Assembly (NCBI RefSeq): GCF_043555975.1
Contig: NZ_JBIGIA010000002.1
Location: 1-64,000, forward strand
From: Pelomonas nitida
Lineage (GTDB): Bacteria > Pseudomonadota > Gammaproteobacteria > Burkholderiales > Burkholderiaceae_C
Direction of reading: 5' to 3'
Length of the DNA stretch: 64,000 nt
The notes under the pieces were generated by a model, which did no database searches, had not been told where the DNA came from, and was given only the letters and a program-made list of their open reading frames with translations. Both the position numbers and the translations under genes were made by a program. Shown here piece after piece: positions 9,529-18,026 of the stretch. Numbering within the stretch: position 1 is the first letter of the stretch; each line of letters starts with the position of its first letter.

Positions 9529-11160
9529 TCACAGCGAGATGTCCCGGCGCCAGAAGATGAAGTCGTATTGCTGCAGGCGGTCCGCCTTGGCCTGGTACTG
9601 GCCGCCGGCCGTGGCCACCACGAGGTCCAGCAGCTGGCCGGCCACGCTGGGCAAGGGCTGGCCCTCGATGACCGGCCCGCAGTCGAAGTCGATCAAGTCG
9701 GCCTGGCGCTGCGCCACGCGGCTGTTGGACGCGATCTTCAGCACCGGCACGATGGGGTTGCCGGTGGGCGTGCCCAGGCCCGTGGAGAACAGCACCACGT
9801 TGGCGCCGGAGGCCACGATGCCGGTGACGGATTCCACGTCGTTGCCCGGCGTGCACAGCAGCGACAGGCCCTGGTCCGGCGTCGGCTCGCCGTAGTCGCG
9901 CACGGCCACGATGGGCGAACTGCCGCCCTTCTTGGAGGCGCCGGCAGACTTCATCGCATCGGTGATGAGGCCGTCGCGGATGTTGCCCGGGCTGGGGTTG
10001 TCGGCGAAATGCGTGCCCACGGCCAGCGCCTTGGCCTCGAAGTCGCGCATCAGGCCGAGAAAGCGGCGCTTGTCGTCGTCATGCACGCAGCGCTCGATCA
10101 GGTTGGCCTCCACGCCGCACAGCTCCGGGAACTCGGCCAGGATGGAGGAGCCGCCCAGCGACACCACCATGTCCGACACCAGGCCCATCGTCGGGTTGGC
10201 GGAGATGCCCGAGAAGCCGTCGGAGCCGCCGCATTTCACGCCGATCTTGAGCGCCGACAGCGGCACCGGCTGGCGCTGCACCTGGTTGGCCTGGGCCAGC
10301 GCGGCCAGCGTGTCCTTGACGACGGCCTGCATCATCGCGCGCTCGCCGCCGTCCCATTTCTGCTGCTCATAGACGAGCAGCGGCTTGTCGAAGTTCGGGT
10401 TCTGGCGCTGCAGCGCCTCCTGGAACATGCCGATCTGGGCGTTCTGGCAACCCAGGCTGAACACGGTCACGCCGGCCACGTTGGGATGGTCGGCATAGGC
10501 GGCCAGGATCTTGCACAGCTCGCGGGCGTCGGCGCGTGTGCCGCCGCAGCCGCCGTTGTGCGTGATCATGCGCACGCCGTCCACGTTCGGGAACGGGCGC
10601 GTCACCGGCTTGGGCGCGGCCATGTCCTCGCCCAGCAGCGACAGCGTGAAGGCGGCCAGGTCGTCGCTGGCATAGCCCAGCGGCTTTTCCAGCGCGTCGC
10701 GCAGGTGCTCGACGTTGCGGTTCTCGCAGAACACCAGCGGGAAGATCAGCCAGTGGTTGGCTGTGCCGATGCGACCGTCGGCCCGCACCACGCCGGCGAA
10801 GGTCTGCGCCTGCCAGGCGCTCACGTCCGGCGGCGTCCAGCGGTAGGGCTGGCCCTGGGCGATCTCGACCTCGGCGGCGTAGTGCTCGAGGTTCTCCGTC
10901 GTCACGGCCTCGCCGCGCTTGATGGGCTGCGTGGCGCGGCCCACGGGCACGCCGTAGAGCTTGAGGATCTCGCCGGCGGCAAACGCCCGGCGCGCAAACT
11001 TGTGCTTGCGCGGCACCGGGCTGCTGATGAGGTAGCTGTCGCCTTCGTACTGAATCACTTCGCCGGTGGCGAGGTCATCCAGCGCCACCAGCATGTCGTC
11101 GTCGGCGTGAATGCGCAGCACCTTCTGCGGCGCGCCGCCGTTCGCGATCGTGTCGGCCAT
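9529..11160 (-). CDS. uxaA: Altronate dehydratase
   Basis: A 543-residue protein of the UxaA/GarD family. An N-terminal SAF-like domain (about residues 1-110, beginning LRIHADDDMLVALDDL) is joined to the large dehydratase domain containing GIGTANHWLIFPLVF-like and HNGGCGGTRAD segments. The enzyme converts D-altronate to 2-keto-3-deoxygluconate. ATG at 11160 lies 2 nt after the uxaC stop, so the genes are translationally linked. The frame continues far upstream through uxaC, but that part is only a shadow. Downstream KDG kinase and aldolase genes are not in the window. Confidence 0.93.
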   Translation of the reverse strand: MADTIANGGAPQKVLRIHADDDMLVALDDLATGEVIQYEGDSYLISSPVPRKHKFARRAFAAGEILKLYGVPVGRATQPIKRGEAVTTENLEHYAAEVEIAQGQPYRWTPPDVSAWQAQTFAGVVRADGRIGTANHWLIFPLVFCENRNVEHLRDALEKPLGYASDDLAAFTLSLLGEDMAAPKPVTRPFPNVDGVRMITHNGGCGGTRADARELCKILAAYADHPNVAGVTVFSLGCQNAQIGMFQEALQRQNPNFDKPLLVYEQQKWDGGERAMMQAVVKDTLAALAQANQVQRQPVPLSALKIGVKCGGSDGFSGISANPTMGLVSDMVVSLGGSSILAEFPELCGVEANLIERCVHDDDKRRFLGLMRDFEAKALAVGTHFADNPSPGNIRDGLITDAMKSAGASKKGGSSPIVAVRDYGEPTPDQGLSLLCTPGNDVESVTGIVASGANVVLFSTGLGTPTGNPIVPVLKIASNSRVAQRQADLIDFDCGPVIEGQPLPSVAGQLLDLVVATAGGQYQAKADRLQQYDFIFWRRDISL

Positions 11161-11162
11161 GC

Positions 11163-12560
11163 TCAGAACCCGAAGTAGCGCTTGGCGTTGTCGTAGCAAA
11201 CGCCGCGCACGATGCGGGCGAGGGCGTCGATGTCGTCCGGGTACTCGCCCGCTTCCACCCAGTGGCCCAGCTGACGGCACAGCAGGCGGCGGAAGTAGTC
11301 GTGGCGGGGGTAGCTGGCGAAGCTGCGCGAGTCGGTCACCATGCCGACGAAGCTGCCGAGCACGCCGTGGTTGGCCAGCGTCTGCAACTGCGCGAGGTTG
11401 CCGTCCTTGTGGTCGTTGAACCACCAGGCCGGGCCGAACTGCAGCTTGCCCGCCACCGAGCCGTCCTGGAAGGCGCCGATCAGCGTGGACAGCACTTCGT
11501 TCATCGCCGGGTTCAGGCAGAACAGCATGGTCTTGGGCAACTGGTCGTCGGCGTCCAGTGCGTCCAGCAAGTCGGCCAGGCCGGCGCTGCTGGTGAAGTC
11601 GGCGATGGAGTCGTAGCCCGTGTCGGGCCCCAGCGTGGCCAGCCGGCGGCGGTTGTTGTTGCGCTGCGCGCCGATGTGCAGGCACATCGTCCAGCCGGCG
11701 TCGGCGTACTTGCGGCCCAGGGCCTCCATCAACCCGCGCTGGTAGAGGGCCTGCTCGGCGTCGGTCAGCAGCCTGCCGCTCAGCCGCTTGGCGAACAGCG
11801 CCTCGCTGTCGCCGGCGCTGGGGCTGCCCACGGGCAGTGCGCCGTCGATGGCGTGGTCGGAGATGCGCGCGCCGCGTTCGTGGAAGAAGGCAACGCGCGC
11901 CTTCAGCGCGCCCAGCAGGTCGGCGTAGCTGCCGATGCGCAGGCCGGCGGCGCGGCCGAGCTCGTCGAGGTAGTCGGCGAAGCCCTCGCGGTTGATGCGC
12001 ATGGCCTTGTCCGGCCGGAAGGCGGGCAGCACGCGGGTCTTGAGGCCGGAAGCGGCGATCTCGGTGTGCTGGGTCAGGTCGTCGGCCGGGTCGTCGGTGG
12101 TGCACGCGATCTCGACGCGGGCCTGCTCCAGAAAGCTCCAGGTGTCCATCGTCGCCAGTCGGGCGTTCGCGGCTTCCCAGATCGCGCCGGCGTTGGCCTC
12201 GTTGATGGTCAGCGTGATGTCGAACAGCTGGCGCAGTTCGAGGTGACACCAGTGGTGGATGGGGTTGCCGGCGGCCAGCGGCAGCACGCGGCAGAAGGCG
12301 CGGAATTTGGCTTCATCGGGCTGGTCGCCGGTGATGAAGTCCTCGCTGACCCCTGCCGATCGCATCAGCCGCCACTTGTAGTGATCGCCGGCCAGCCAGA
12401 GCTCGGCGAGGTTGCGAAAACGTTTGCGCGCCGCGATTTCGCCCTGCTGCAGATGGGAGTGGTAGTCGATCACCGGCAGTCCGGCGGCGACGTCGTGATA
12501 CAGCCGGCGGGCACAGGCGGTGTCCAGCAGGAAATCCGGATCCATGAAAGGCGTGGGCAT
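11163..12560 (-). CDS. uxaC: Glucuronate (uronate) isomerase
   Basis: A 465-residue amidohydrolase-fold enzyme. The metal-site motif VIDYHSHLQQGEIA occurs near residue 30, and family segments include HWCHLELRQLFDI and SIADFTSSAGLADLLDALDA. It isomerises D-galacturonate to tagaturonate or D-glucuronate to fructuronate. It is the first gene of the minus-strand run uxaC-uxaA-uxaB-exuT-porin-GH28. The start at 12560 gives the expected N-terminus (TPFMDPDFLLDT); the frame's extension to 12818 is unsupported. A palindromic operator candidate lies 68 nt upstream. Confidence 0.94.
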   Translation of the reverse strand: MPTPFMDPDFLLDTACARRLYHDVAAGLPVIDYHSHLQQGEIAARKRFRNLAELWLAGDHYKWRLMRSAGVSEDFITGDQPDEAKFRAFCRVLPLAAGNPIHHWCHLELRQLFDITLTINEANAGAIWEAANARLATMDTWSFLEQARVEIACTTDDPADDLTQHTEIAASGLKTRVLPAFRPDKAMRINREGFADYLDELGRAAGLRIGSYADLLGALKARVAFFHERGARISDHAIDGALPVGSPSAGDSEALFAKRLSGRLLTDAEQALYQRGLMEALGRKYADAGWTMCLHIGAQRNNNRRRLATLGPDTGYDSIADFTSSAGLADLLDALDADDQLPKTMLFCLNPAMNEVLSTLIGAFQDGSVAGKLQFGPAWWFNDHKDGNLAQLQTLANHGVLGSFVGMVTDSRSFASYPRHDYFRRLLCRQLGHWVEAGEYPDDIDALARIVRGVCYDNAKRYFGF

Positions 12561-12627
12561 GAGCAGTCTTGAGGCGGTCCGTGGCGGGCCGCAAGGCGGC
12601 GCGCGCAGCAAACGGATATGCTTGCTT

Positions 12628-12657
12628 GAAATATCAATAGGATAGATCTGATATTTC
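12628..12657. promoter_or_regulatory. Inverted repeat, candidate operator of the uxa operon
   Basis: GAAATATCA (12628-12636) and TGATATTTC (12649-12657) form a perfect 9-bp inverted repeat with a 12-nt spacer in an unusually AT-rich patch. It lies between uxaC and the divergent chemotaxis receptor gene, where a repressor such as the linked GntR protein would be expected to bind. Confidence 0.55.
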
Positions 12658-12811
12658 AGCTCGACAAGTGGCTTTTTGGACTTTGTGGCGCCTGTGCCGT
12701 GCAGACCAGCAATGGCCTGTATTTCGGGCGACCGCACGATCGCTGGCCGAGGCTGGCACTGCCTGAGATTCGACATTCGCCGCCCGCGCGAAGGCGGTAC
12801 TAGGAGCAAAA

Positions 12812-14389
12812 ATGACAAATTCCCCCACGCCCGCCCAGCAGTGGAAGATCGCGCATCAACTGATGTTGGCGTTTGGTATTGCGGCGGCGCTGCTGGCCGC
12901 TATCGGTGTGTTCAGCCTGACCAAGCTGCGCGAGTTGAGCGCGATGCAGACGCAGATGTATGAGGACGAGGTGGTGCCGCTGGCGCGACTGCGCACCGCG
13001 TCCTGGCAGGCGGCGACGCACTTTCGCCGCGCCTACCCCTTCATCCTGAAGCGCGACGAAGCGGCCCGTGCCGACTCGCTGGCGCTTAATGGCAAGAGCG
13101 AAGAAGATGTGCTGGCGGCCGTCAACTATGAGCGCGAGCACGCCGTTAGGCCGGAGCAACGACGCTTGATCGAGGAGTTCGACCGCGTCTGGCCGGCCTA
13201 CAGCGAGTCCATGGCGCGGTTGCGCAAGGTCGCACTCGCCGGTGACGACGAGCAGGCATTCGCCGAGCTGAACAAGACGACCGACCCGCTGCATGTGCAG
13301 GTGCGCAAGCTGATGGTGCAGATGGGCGAGTTGCGCGAGGCCTCCGCCGCCGCGCGCGCGCAGGCCGGTGCAGCGCTGGTGGACCGCCAGGCCGCGTGGC
13401 TCACGGGGATGATCATCGCCAGCCTGTCGCTGGCCGGGCTGGCCGCCTGGTGGGTGACGCGCCGCATCACCCGCTCCCTGGGCGCGGAGCCCATCGAGGC
13501 GCAGCAGTTCGTCGCCCGTATTGCTGACGGCGACCTGCAAAGCAGCATGAGCTTGCGCCCCGGCGATGACGCCAGCCTGGTGGCCCACCTCGGCCAGATG
13601 CGCCAGCAGCTGGGCCAGGTGATCTCCGGCGTGCGCGACGGCGCCGAGCAGGTGGCGGTGGCCTCGCGTCAGATCGCCCAGGGCAATCTGGACCTGAGCC
13701 AGCGCACCGAGCGCCAGGCCAGCGCGCTGGAAGAGACGGCCTCCGCGATGGAGGAGCTGGGCGCGACCGTGCACCAGAGCGCCGACTCGGCGCGCGAAGC
13801 CGAGCGACTGGCGCTGGATGCCGGGCGCATCGCCCAGCAGGGCGGTGACACCGTGCGCCGCGCGGTGGACAAGATGGGCGAGATCCGCGATGGGTCCAGC
13901 CGCATCGCCGAGATCACCGGGCTGATCGACGGGCTGGCCTTCCAGACCAACCTGCTCGCGTTGAACGCCGCCGTCGAGGCGGCACGAGCGGGCGAACAGG
14001 GCCGCGGCTTTGCCGTGGTGGCGGCCGAGGTGCGCAGCCTCGCGCAGCGCAGCGCCGATGCCGCCAAGCAGATCCGCCAACTCATCGATGCGAGCGTGGC
14101 CCAGGTCGGCGACGGCGTGGGCCTGGTGCAGGCCGCCGGCACGGCCATGATCGATCTGCGCGCCGCGATCCAGCGCGTGGAGACGGCGATGGCCGAGATC
14201 AGCGCCGCGGCGCAGCAGCAGCGCCTGGGCATCGACCAGGTGGGCGCTGCCGTGCAGGACATGGACCAGGCCACGCAGCAAAACGCCGCGCTCGTCGAGG
14301 AGACGGCCGCCGCCGCCTCCAGCCTGCAGCAGCAGGCTTCGCGACTGGTGGAGGCCGTGTCCGTGTTCCGGCTGGAGAGCAGCCGCTAA
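12812..14389 (+). CDS. Methyl-accepting chemotaxis protein
   Basis: A 525-residue membrane receptor. One transmembrane helix is at about residues 15-35, a periplasmic four-helix-bundle-like domain spans about 36-190, and a second transmembrane helix (MIIASLSLAGLAAWWV) is near 195-212. HAMP follows, and then the long helical signalling domain with the hairpin tip FQTNLLALNAAVEAARAGEQ. The start has GGAG 8 nt upstream. It is divergent from the uxa operon, so taxis toward a uronate is possible but not shown. No C-terminal CheR-binding pentapeptide is present. Confidence 0.95.
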   Translation: MTNSPTPAQQWKIAHQLMLAFGIAAALLAAIGVFSLTKLRELSAMQTQMYEDEVVPLARLRTASWQAATHFRRAYPFILKRDEAARADSLALNGKSEEDVLAAVNYEREHAVRPEQRRLIEEFDRVWPAYSESMARLRKVALAGDDEQAFAELNKTTDPLHVQVRKLMVQMGELREASAAARAQAGAALVDRQAAWLTGMIIASLSLAGLAAWWVTRRITRSLGAEPIEAQQFVARIADGDLQSSMSLRPGDDASLVAHLGQMRQQLGQVISGVRDGAEQVAVASRQIAQGNLDLSQRTERQASALEETASAMEELGATVHQSADSAREAERLALDAGRIAQQGGDTVRRAVDKMGEIRDGSSRIAEITGLIDGLAFQTNLLALNAAVEAARAGEQGRGFAVVAAEVRSLAQRSADAAKQIRQLIDASVAQVGDGVGLVQAAGTAMIDLRAAIQRVETAMAEISAAAQQQRLGIDQVGAAVQDMDQATQQNAALVEETAAAASSLQQQASRLVEAVSVFRLESSR

Positions 14390-14494
14390 ACTGGTCAGCC
14401 GCTCGCGCCGGCCAGCGGTCGGTCGCGGCCCCTGATTCACCTGTGCCGCCGCACGTCCTCCAGGGCGACGGCGGCTTTTGTTTGTGGTACCCGC

Positions 14495-15592
14495 ATGTCA
14501 GGCAGCACCTTCGGCGAGCTCTTTCGCGTCACCAACTTCGGCGAAAGCCACGGCCCGGCCATCGGCTGCGTCATCGACGGCTGCCCGCCGGGCATGGCGC
14601 TCAGCGAGGCCGACATCCAGCCCGAGCTGGACCGCCGCCGTCCCGGCACCAGCCGCCACGTGACGCAGCGCAACGAGCCCGATGCGGTGAAGATCCTGTC
14701 GGGCGTGTACGAGGGCGTCACGACCGGCACGCCGATCTGCCTGCTCATCGAGAACACCGATCAGCGCAGCAAGGACTACGGCAACATCCTGGACACCTTC
14801 CGCCCGGGCCATGCCGACTACACCTACTGGCGCAAATACGGCGTGCGCGACCCGCGCGGCGGCGGGCGTTCGTCGGCGCGGCTGACGGCGCCGATGGTGG
14901 GCGCCGGTGCGGTGGCCCGCAAATGGCTGAAGGCGGCCTACGGCACCGAGTTCCGCGGCTGCATGACGCAGCTGGGCGAGATCGAGATCCCGTTCGAGGG
15001 CTGGCAGCACGTGGCCAGCAACCCGTTCTTCGCCGCCAACGCCAGCCGCATCGCCGAGCTGGAGGCCTACATGGACGAGCTGCGCCGGGCCGGCGATTCG
15101 GTCGGCGCACGCATCCGCGTCGAGGCCACCGGCGTGCCGGTGGGCCTGGGCGCGCCGTTGTTCGACAAGCTGGACGCCGACATCGCCTATGCGCTGATGG
15201 GCATCAACGCCGTCAAGGGCGTGGAGATCGGCGCGGGCTTCGATGCGGTGGCCCAGAAAGGCACCGAGCATGGCGACGAGTTGACGCCGCAAGGCTTCGC
15301 CAGCAACAACGCCGGTGGCGTGCTGGGCGGCATCTCCACCGGGCAGGACATCGTGGCCGAGATCGCCATCAAGCCGACCAGTTCCATCCGCAGCCCCAAG
15401 GCAAGCATCGACCGCGCCGGCAACCCCGCGACGGTGGAGACCTTCGGCCGCCACGACCCCTGCGTGGGCATCCGCGCCACGCCGATCGCCGAGGCCATGC
15501 TGGCGCTCGTGCTGATGGATCACGCGCTGCGCCACCGCGCGCAGTGCGGCGATGTGGCGCTGCCCATCGCGCCGATCGCCGCGCAGCGCTAA
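14495..15592 (+). CDS. aroC: Chorismate synthase
   Basis: A 365-residue enzyme beginning SGSTFGELFRVTNFGESHGP, with the conserved signatures GESHGPAIGCVIDG, RPGHADYTYWRKYG and the R-G-G-G-R-S-S-A-R motif. It converts EPSP to chorismate with reduced FMN, the last common step of aromatic amino-acid synthesis. The length is typical of the family. It stands alone on the plus strand, ending 7 nt from the convergent FmdB gene. Confidence 0.97.
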   Translation: MSGSTFGELFRVTNFGESHGPAIGCVIDGCPPGMALSEADIQPELDRRRPGTSRHVTQRNEPDAVKILSGVYEGVTTGTPICLLIENTDQRSKDYGNILDTFRPGHADYTYWRKYGVRDPRGGGRSSARLTAPMVGAGAVARKWLKAAYGTEFRGCMTQLGEIEIPFEGWQHVASNPFFAANASRIAELEAYMDELRRAGDSVGARIRVEATGVPVGLGAPLFDKLDADIAYALMGINAVKGVEIGAGFDAVAQKGTEHGDELTPQGFASNNAGGVLGGISTGQDIVAEIAIKPTSSIRSPKASIDRAGNPATVETFGRHDPCVGIRATPIAEAMLALVLMDHALRHRAQCGDVALPIAPIAAQR

Positions 15593-15599
15593 CGGCTGC

Positions 15600-15851
15600 T
15601 CAGACCGGCTTGCCCTTCAGCAGCCGCTGCTGCTCGGCGGGGCTGTAGTGGTTGAACAGCCCCTGCGCGTGCGCGGCGCGCCGGTTGGACAGGCGGATGT
15701 CCTCGATCTTGCCGGCTGGCGCCAGCCGCGAGACGAGCAGCTTGGTGATGGCCGTGCTGCCGCACTGCGGGCAACTCGGCGTGTCGCTCGCGCGGACGAG
15801 CCGCTCGAACTCGGCCTGGCAGGCCTGGCAGCGGAAATCGAACAGCGGCAT
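15600..15851 (-). CDS. FmdB-family zinc-ribbon protein
   Basis: An 83-residue protein beginning PLFDFRCQACQAEFERLV, with two CxxC knuckles (CQAC near residue 8 and CPQC near residue 27), the single zinc ribbon of the FmdB/CxxC_CxxC_SSSS family. The function of this small family is poorly defined; proposed roles include regulation. The C-terminal half is polar and lacks other motifs. It converges on aroC. Confidence 0.85.
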   Translation of the reverse strand: MPLFDFRCQACQAEFERLVRASDTPSCPQCGSTAITKLLVSRLAPAGKIEDIRLSNRRAAHAQGLFNHYSPAEQQRLLKGKPV

Positions 15852-15946
15852 GAGGGGCTCCTGGGTTGGCGATCACCGCAGCGTGGCGGCGTGCCGTTGG
15901 CGGCAATCTGACAAACGGGACTTGGGCTGGCGCGCAGGGCGCCGGG

Positions 15947-16426
15947 TCACGTCGCTTGCGGCATGGGCTGCCCGCTGCGGTGGCGCGCCAGCCAGCGCTG
16001 CAACTCGGCCACGTGCTGGGCTTCCTCCTCGGCGAACTCCTGCGCGAAGCGGCGCACCTCGGGGTCGTTCGTCGCCTGCCGGATTCCCTCGTAGAAGGCC
16101 AGCCCGGCGGATTCGGCCTCCAGCGCCACCTCCAGGGCCTGCTCGCGGCCGATGAAGGGGTCGGCAGCCCAGATGGCGGCCGTCTCGGGGCTCTCGATGT
16201 CGGGCCATTGGTAGGCCTGCTCCGGCAGTTCCGGCACGTCGCGGAAGCCGGCGCGCGCCTGGGCGTCCGCCAGGTGCATGCGCGAGAACGCGGCCAGCCG
16301 CTTGAACAGCTGGCCGGCTTCCACGTTGCCGTTGGTCTGCATCGCATCGGCCAGTTGCTCGAAGCGTCGCGCGGCTTCCTGCTCCAGGCGGATGGAATGG
16401 GCCAGAAAGACTTCTACGGAGTCCAT
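15947..16426 (-). CDS. Ferritin-like (rubrerythrin-type) protein
   Basis: A 159-residue, all-helical protein with di-iron ligand-type motifs: RLEQEAARRFEQLA near residue 12, RMHLADAQAR near 50, AESAGLAFYEG near 103 and EEEAQHVAELQRWL near 130. It is clearly homologous to the C-terminal half of the divergent ferredoxin-ferritin fusion (16635-17537). Such proteins may bind a di-iron centre and detoxify peroxide or store iron. The intergenic space carries a palindromic TTGAC-N4-GTCAA site and a sigma-54 promoter pointing at the other gene. Confidence 0.8.
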   Translation of the reverse strand: MDSVEVFLAHSIRLEQEAARRFEQLADAMQTNGNVEAGQLFKRLAAFSRMHLADAQARAGFRDVPELPEQAYQWPDIESPETAAIWAADPFIGREQALEVALEAESAGLAFYEGIRQATNDPEVRRFAQEFAEEEAQHVAELQRWLARHRSGQPMPQAT

Positions 16427-16541
16427 GTTGCTTCCTCGGTCGAACAAAGGGGAGAGCGGCGTCTCGGCAAGGGCGGCGGGGCGCATCCAACCGGCAGGAC
16501 AAGCACGCATCGGGCCCGCTGCGGGGCGTCGGCCCGCGAGA

Positions 16542-16555
16542 TTGACCTGCGTCAA
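16542..16555. promoter_or_regulatory. FNR/Anr-type palindrome
   Basis: TTGAC-CTGC-GTCAA is a perfect palindrome resembling the FNR/FixK consensus TTGAT-N4-ATCAA. It sits between the divergent ferritin-like gene and the ferredoxin-ferritin fusion gene, about 57 nt before the start predicted from the sigma-54 promoter, and suggests oxygen control. Confidence 0.55.
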
Positions 16556-16579
16556 ATCTGCAGCGATGCGCGCTCGGGC

Positions 16580-16595
16580 AGGCATGTGTTTTGCG
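16580..16595 (+). promoter_or_regulatory. Sigma-54 promoter of the ferredoxin-ferritin fusion gene
   Basis: AGGCATGTGTTTTGCG has the invariant GG (16581-16582) and GC (16593-16594) separated by 10 nt and a TTGC -12 element. The predicted start is about 16606, 29 nt before the ATG. No perfect NifA upstream site was found nearby. Confidence 0.65.
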
Positions 16596-16634
16596 CTGGA
16601 CGGCTCGGTTCCCCAACCCGTTCAGGAATTCATC

Positions 16635-17537
16635 ATGGCCAACGTCACTTTTTCGTCCCCGCTGATGCCGCGCGACATCACGGTCTACGCGGTTGCCGGC
16701 GAACGCGGCACGCTGCTCGCGCTCGCCAAGGCCAACCACATCCCCATCCCGTTCGATTGCGGTGACGGCGAATGCGGCTCCTGCCTGGTGGAGATCCGGC
16801 ATTACGTGGCGGGCGTGCGCTACGGCATTGCGCTGACCGAGAAGGAGAAGGAAATGCTCCGCCAGCTCGGCAAGATCACCCATGAGGAAATCATGGACGC
16901 CGAGGTCAACGACATGCCGCCGCGCCACCGCCTGGCCTGCCAGTGCTTTGTACGGAATGAAGACATCGAGGTGCGGTTTGAAGGCGATGTGACGCAGCCG
17001 GTCAAGGGGCCGGCGCTGTCGCTGGCCGCCGCGATCTACAAGGGCGGTGTCGGCATCCGCACGCTGGACCAGTTCCTGTCCTATGCCGTCAAGGTGGAGG
17101 AGGACGCCGCGCTGCACTTCGAGGGCCTGGCCGCGACGATGAAGCAGGCGGGCAACGCCGACGTGGCGGCGCTCTTCGAGCAACTGGCGGGTTATTCGCG
17201 GTTGCATCTGGAAGAAGCGCGCGCCAAGTGCGAGAAGTACGACGCCAACGTGACGCTGCCGGCCAGCACGGCCTGGCCGGAGAACGCGACGCCCGAGCGC
17301 ACCTCGCTGTGGGAGGGTGACGCCAGCCTCAAGCGGCTGGACGCGCTGAAAGCCGCGCTGCAGGGCGAACGGCGTGGCTACGAGTTCTATTACGCCATCG
17401 CCAACACCGCCAAGGACGCGACGGTGCGCAGCGTTGCGCTCGAATTCGTCAAGGAGGAGATCGAGCACGTCAACAAGCTCAAGCAGTGGATCGAGAAGGA
17501 AGAAGCCAAGCAACACGCGCTTGCCACGCCGGCCTGA
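16635..17537 (+). CDS. [2Fe-2S] ferredoxin-ferritin-like fusion protein
   Basis: A 300-residue fusion. Residues about 1-115 form a plant-type [2Fe-2S] ferredoxin, with cluster cysteines in CGDGECGSC (near residue 40) and LACQC (near 95). Residues about 135-295 form a ferritin/rubrerythrin-like four-helix domain, with VEEDAALHFEGLA, SRLHLEEA, GERRGYEFYYA and EEIEHVNKLKQW as candidate di-iron ligands. The ferredoxin could pass electrons directly to the di-iron site, for example for peroxide or oxygen reduction. ATG at 16635 has AGGA upstream. A sigma-54 promoter links it to the nitrogen-fixation regulon. Confidence 0.85.
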   Translation: MANVTFSSPLMPRDITVYAVAGERGTLLALAKANHIPIPFDCGDGECGSCLVEIRHYVAGVRYGIALTEKEKEMLRQLGKITHEEIMDAEVNDMPPRHRLACQCFVRNEDIEVRFEGDVTQPVKGPALSLAAAIYKGGVGIRTLDQFLSYAVKVEEDAALHFEGLAATMKQAGNADVAALFEQLAGYSRLHLEEARAKCEKYDANVTLPASTAWPENATPERTSLWEGDASLKRLDALKAALQGERRGYEFYYAIANTAKDATVRSVALEFVKEEIEHVNKLKQWIEKEEAKQHALATPA

Positions 17538-17550
17538 GGGCGGCCACCTT

Positions 17551-17581
17551 GCCTGAGCGCGCCCCGGCGGGCGGCTCAGGC
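17551..17581. terminator. Bidirectional hairpin between convergent genes
   Basis: GCCTGAGC (17551-17558) and GCTCAGGC (17574-17581) form an 8-bp GC-rich stem between the fusion gene and the last gene of the nifN operon. It overlaps the stop codon of the latter. There is no U tract, so termination is plausible rather than certain. Confidence 0.45.
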
Positions 17582-17983
17582 GTCGCGGGGGCAGCCCTCC
17601 AGCGATGCCTGATTGCCGACGGCCGGGGCCAGCCCCACCCAGGCATCGATCTCGGCGGTGTCAAAGCCCACGCGGCGGCTGCCGTCGTCCAGCCGCTGCA
17701 TCAGCGGCCGGCGGATCAGCAGCGGTTCAGCCATCAGCAGCGCCAAGGCCTGCTCGGCATTCAGTGCGGCCGGCTGCACGTCGCCGTTCTTGATGCGTGG
17801 TGCGGCCGGGTTGAACCAGGCCGCCACCGGCAGCGCCGCGAGGTAGCCCAGCAGCGCCTCGCACGTCCACGGCTCGTCCAGCAGGCTGCGCACGGTGAGC
17901 GTGTGCCCGGCCTGGCGTAACGCCAGTTTCTGGCGGGCATTGCCGCCGCAGCCGGGTTTCTCGAAGAACAGCAGATGGGCCAT
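17576..17983 (-). CDS. nifO: ArsC-like nitrogenase-associated protein (NifO)
   Basis: A 135-residue thioredoxin-fold protein of the ArsC/Spx family. The N-terminus HLLFFEKPGCGGNARQKLAL has one active-site-like Cys (PGCGGN), and the middle has LLIRRPLMQ, the usual ArsC signature. NifO-type proteins occur in nif clusters and in Azotobacter affect molybdenum/nitrate partitioning. ATG at 17983 is preferred because GGGAG lies 6 nt upstream; GTG at 17989 would overlap that site. It is the last gene of the run starting at nifN. Confidence 0.8.
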   Translation of the reverse strand: MAHLLFFEKPGCGGNARQKLALRQAGHTLTVRSLLDEPWTCEALLGYLAALPVAAWFNPAAPRIKNGDVQPAALNAEQALALLMAEPLLIRRPLMQRLDDGSRRVGFDTAEIDAWVGLAPAVGNQASLEGCPRDA

Positions 17984-18026
17984 GGTCACTCCCGGGCAGA
18001 GTTGAGCCGCCGTGTCGCTGATGTCG

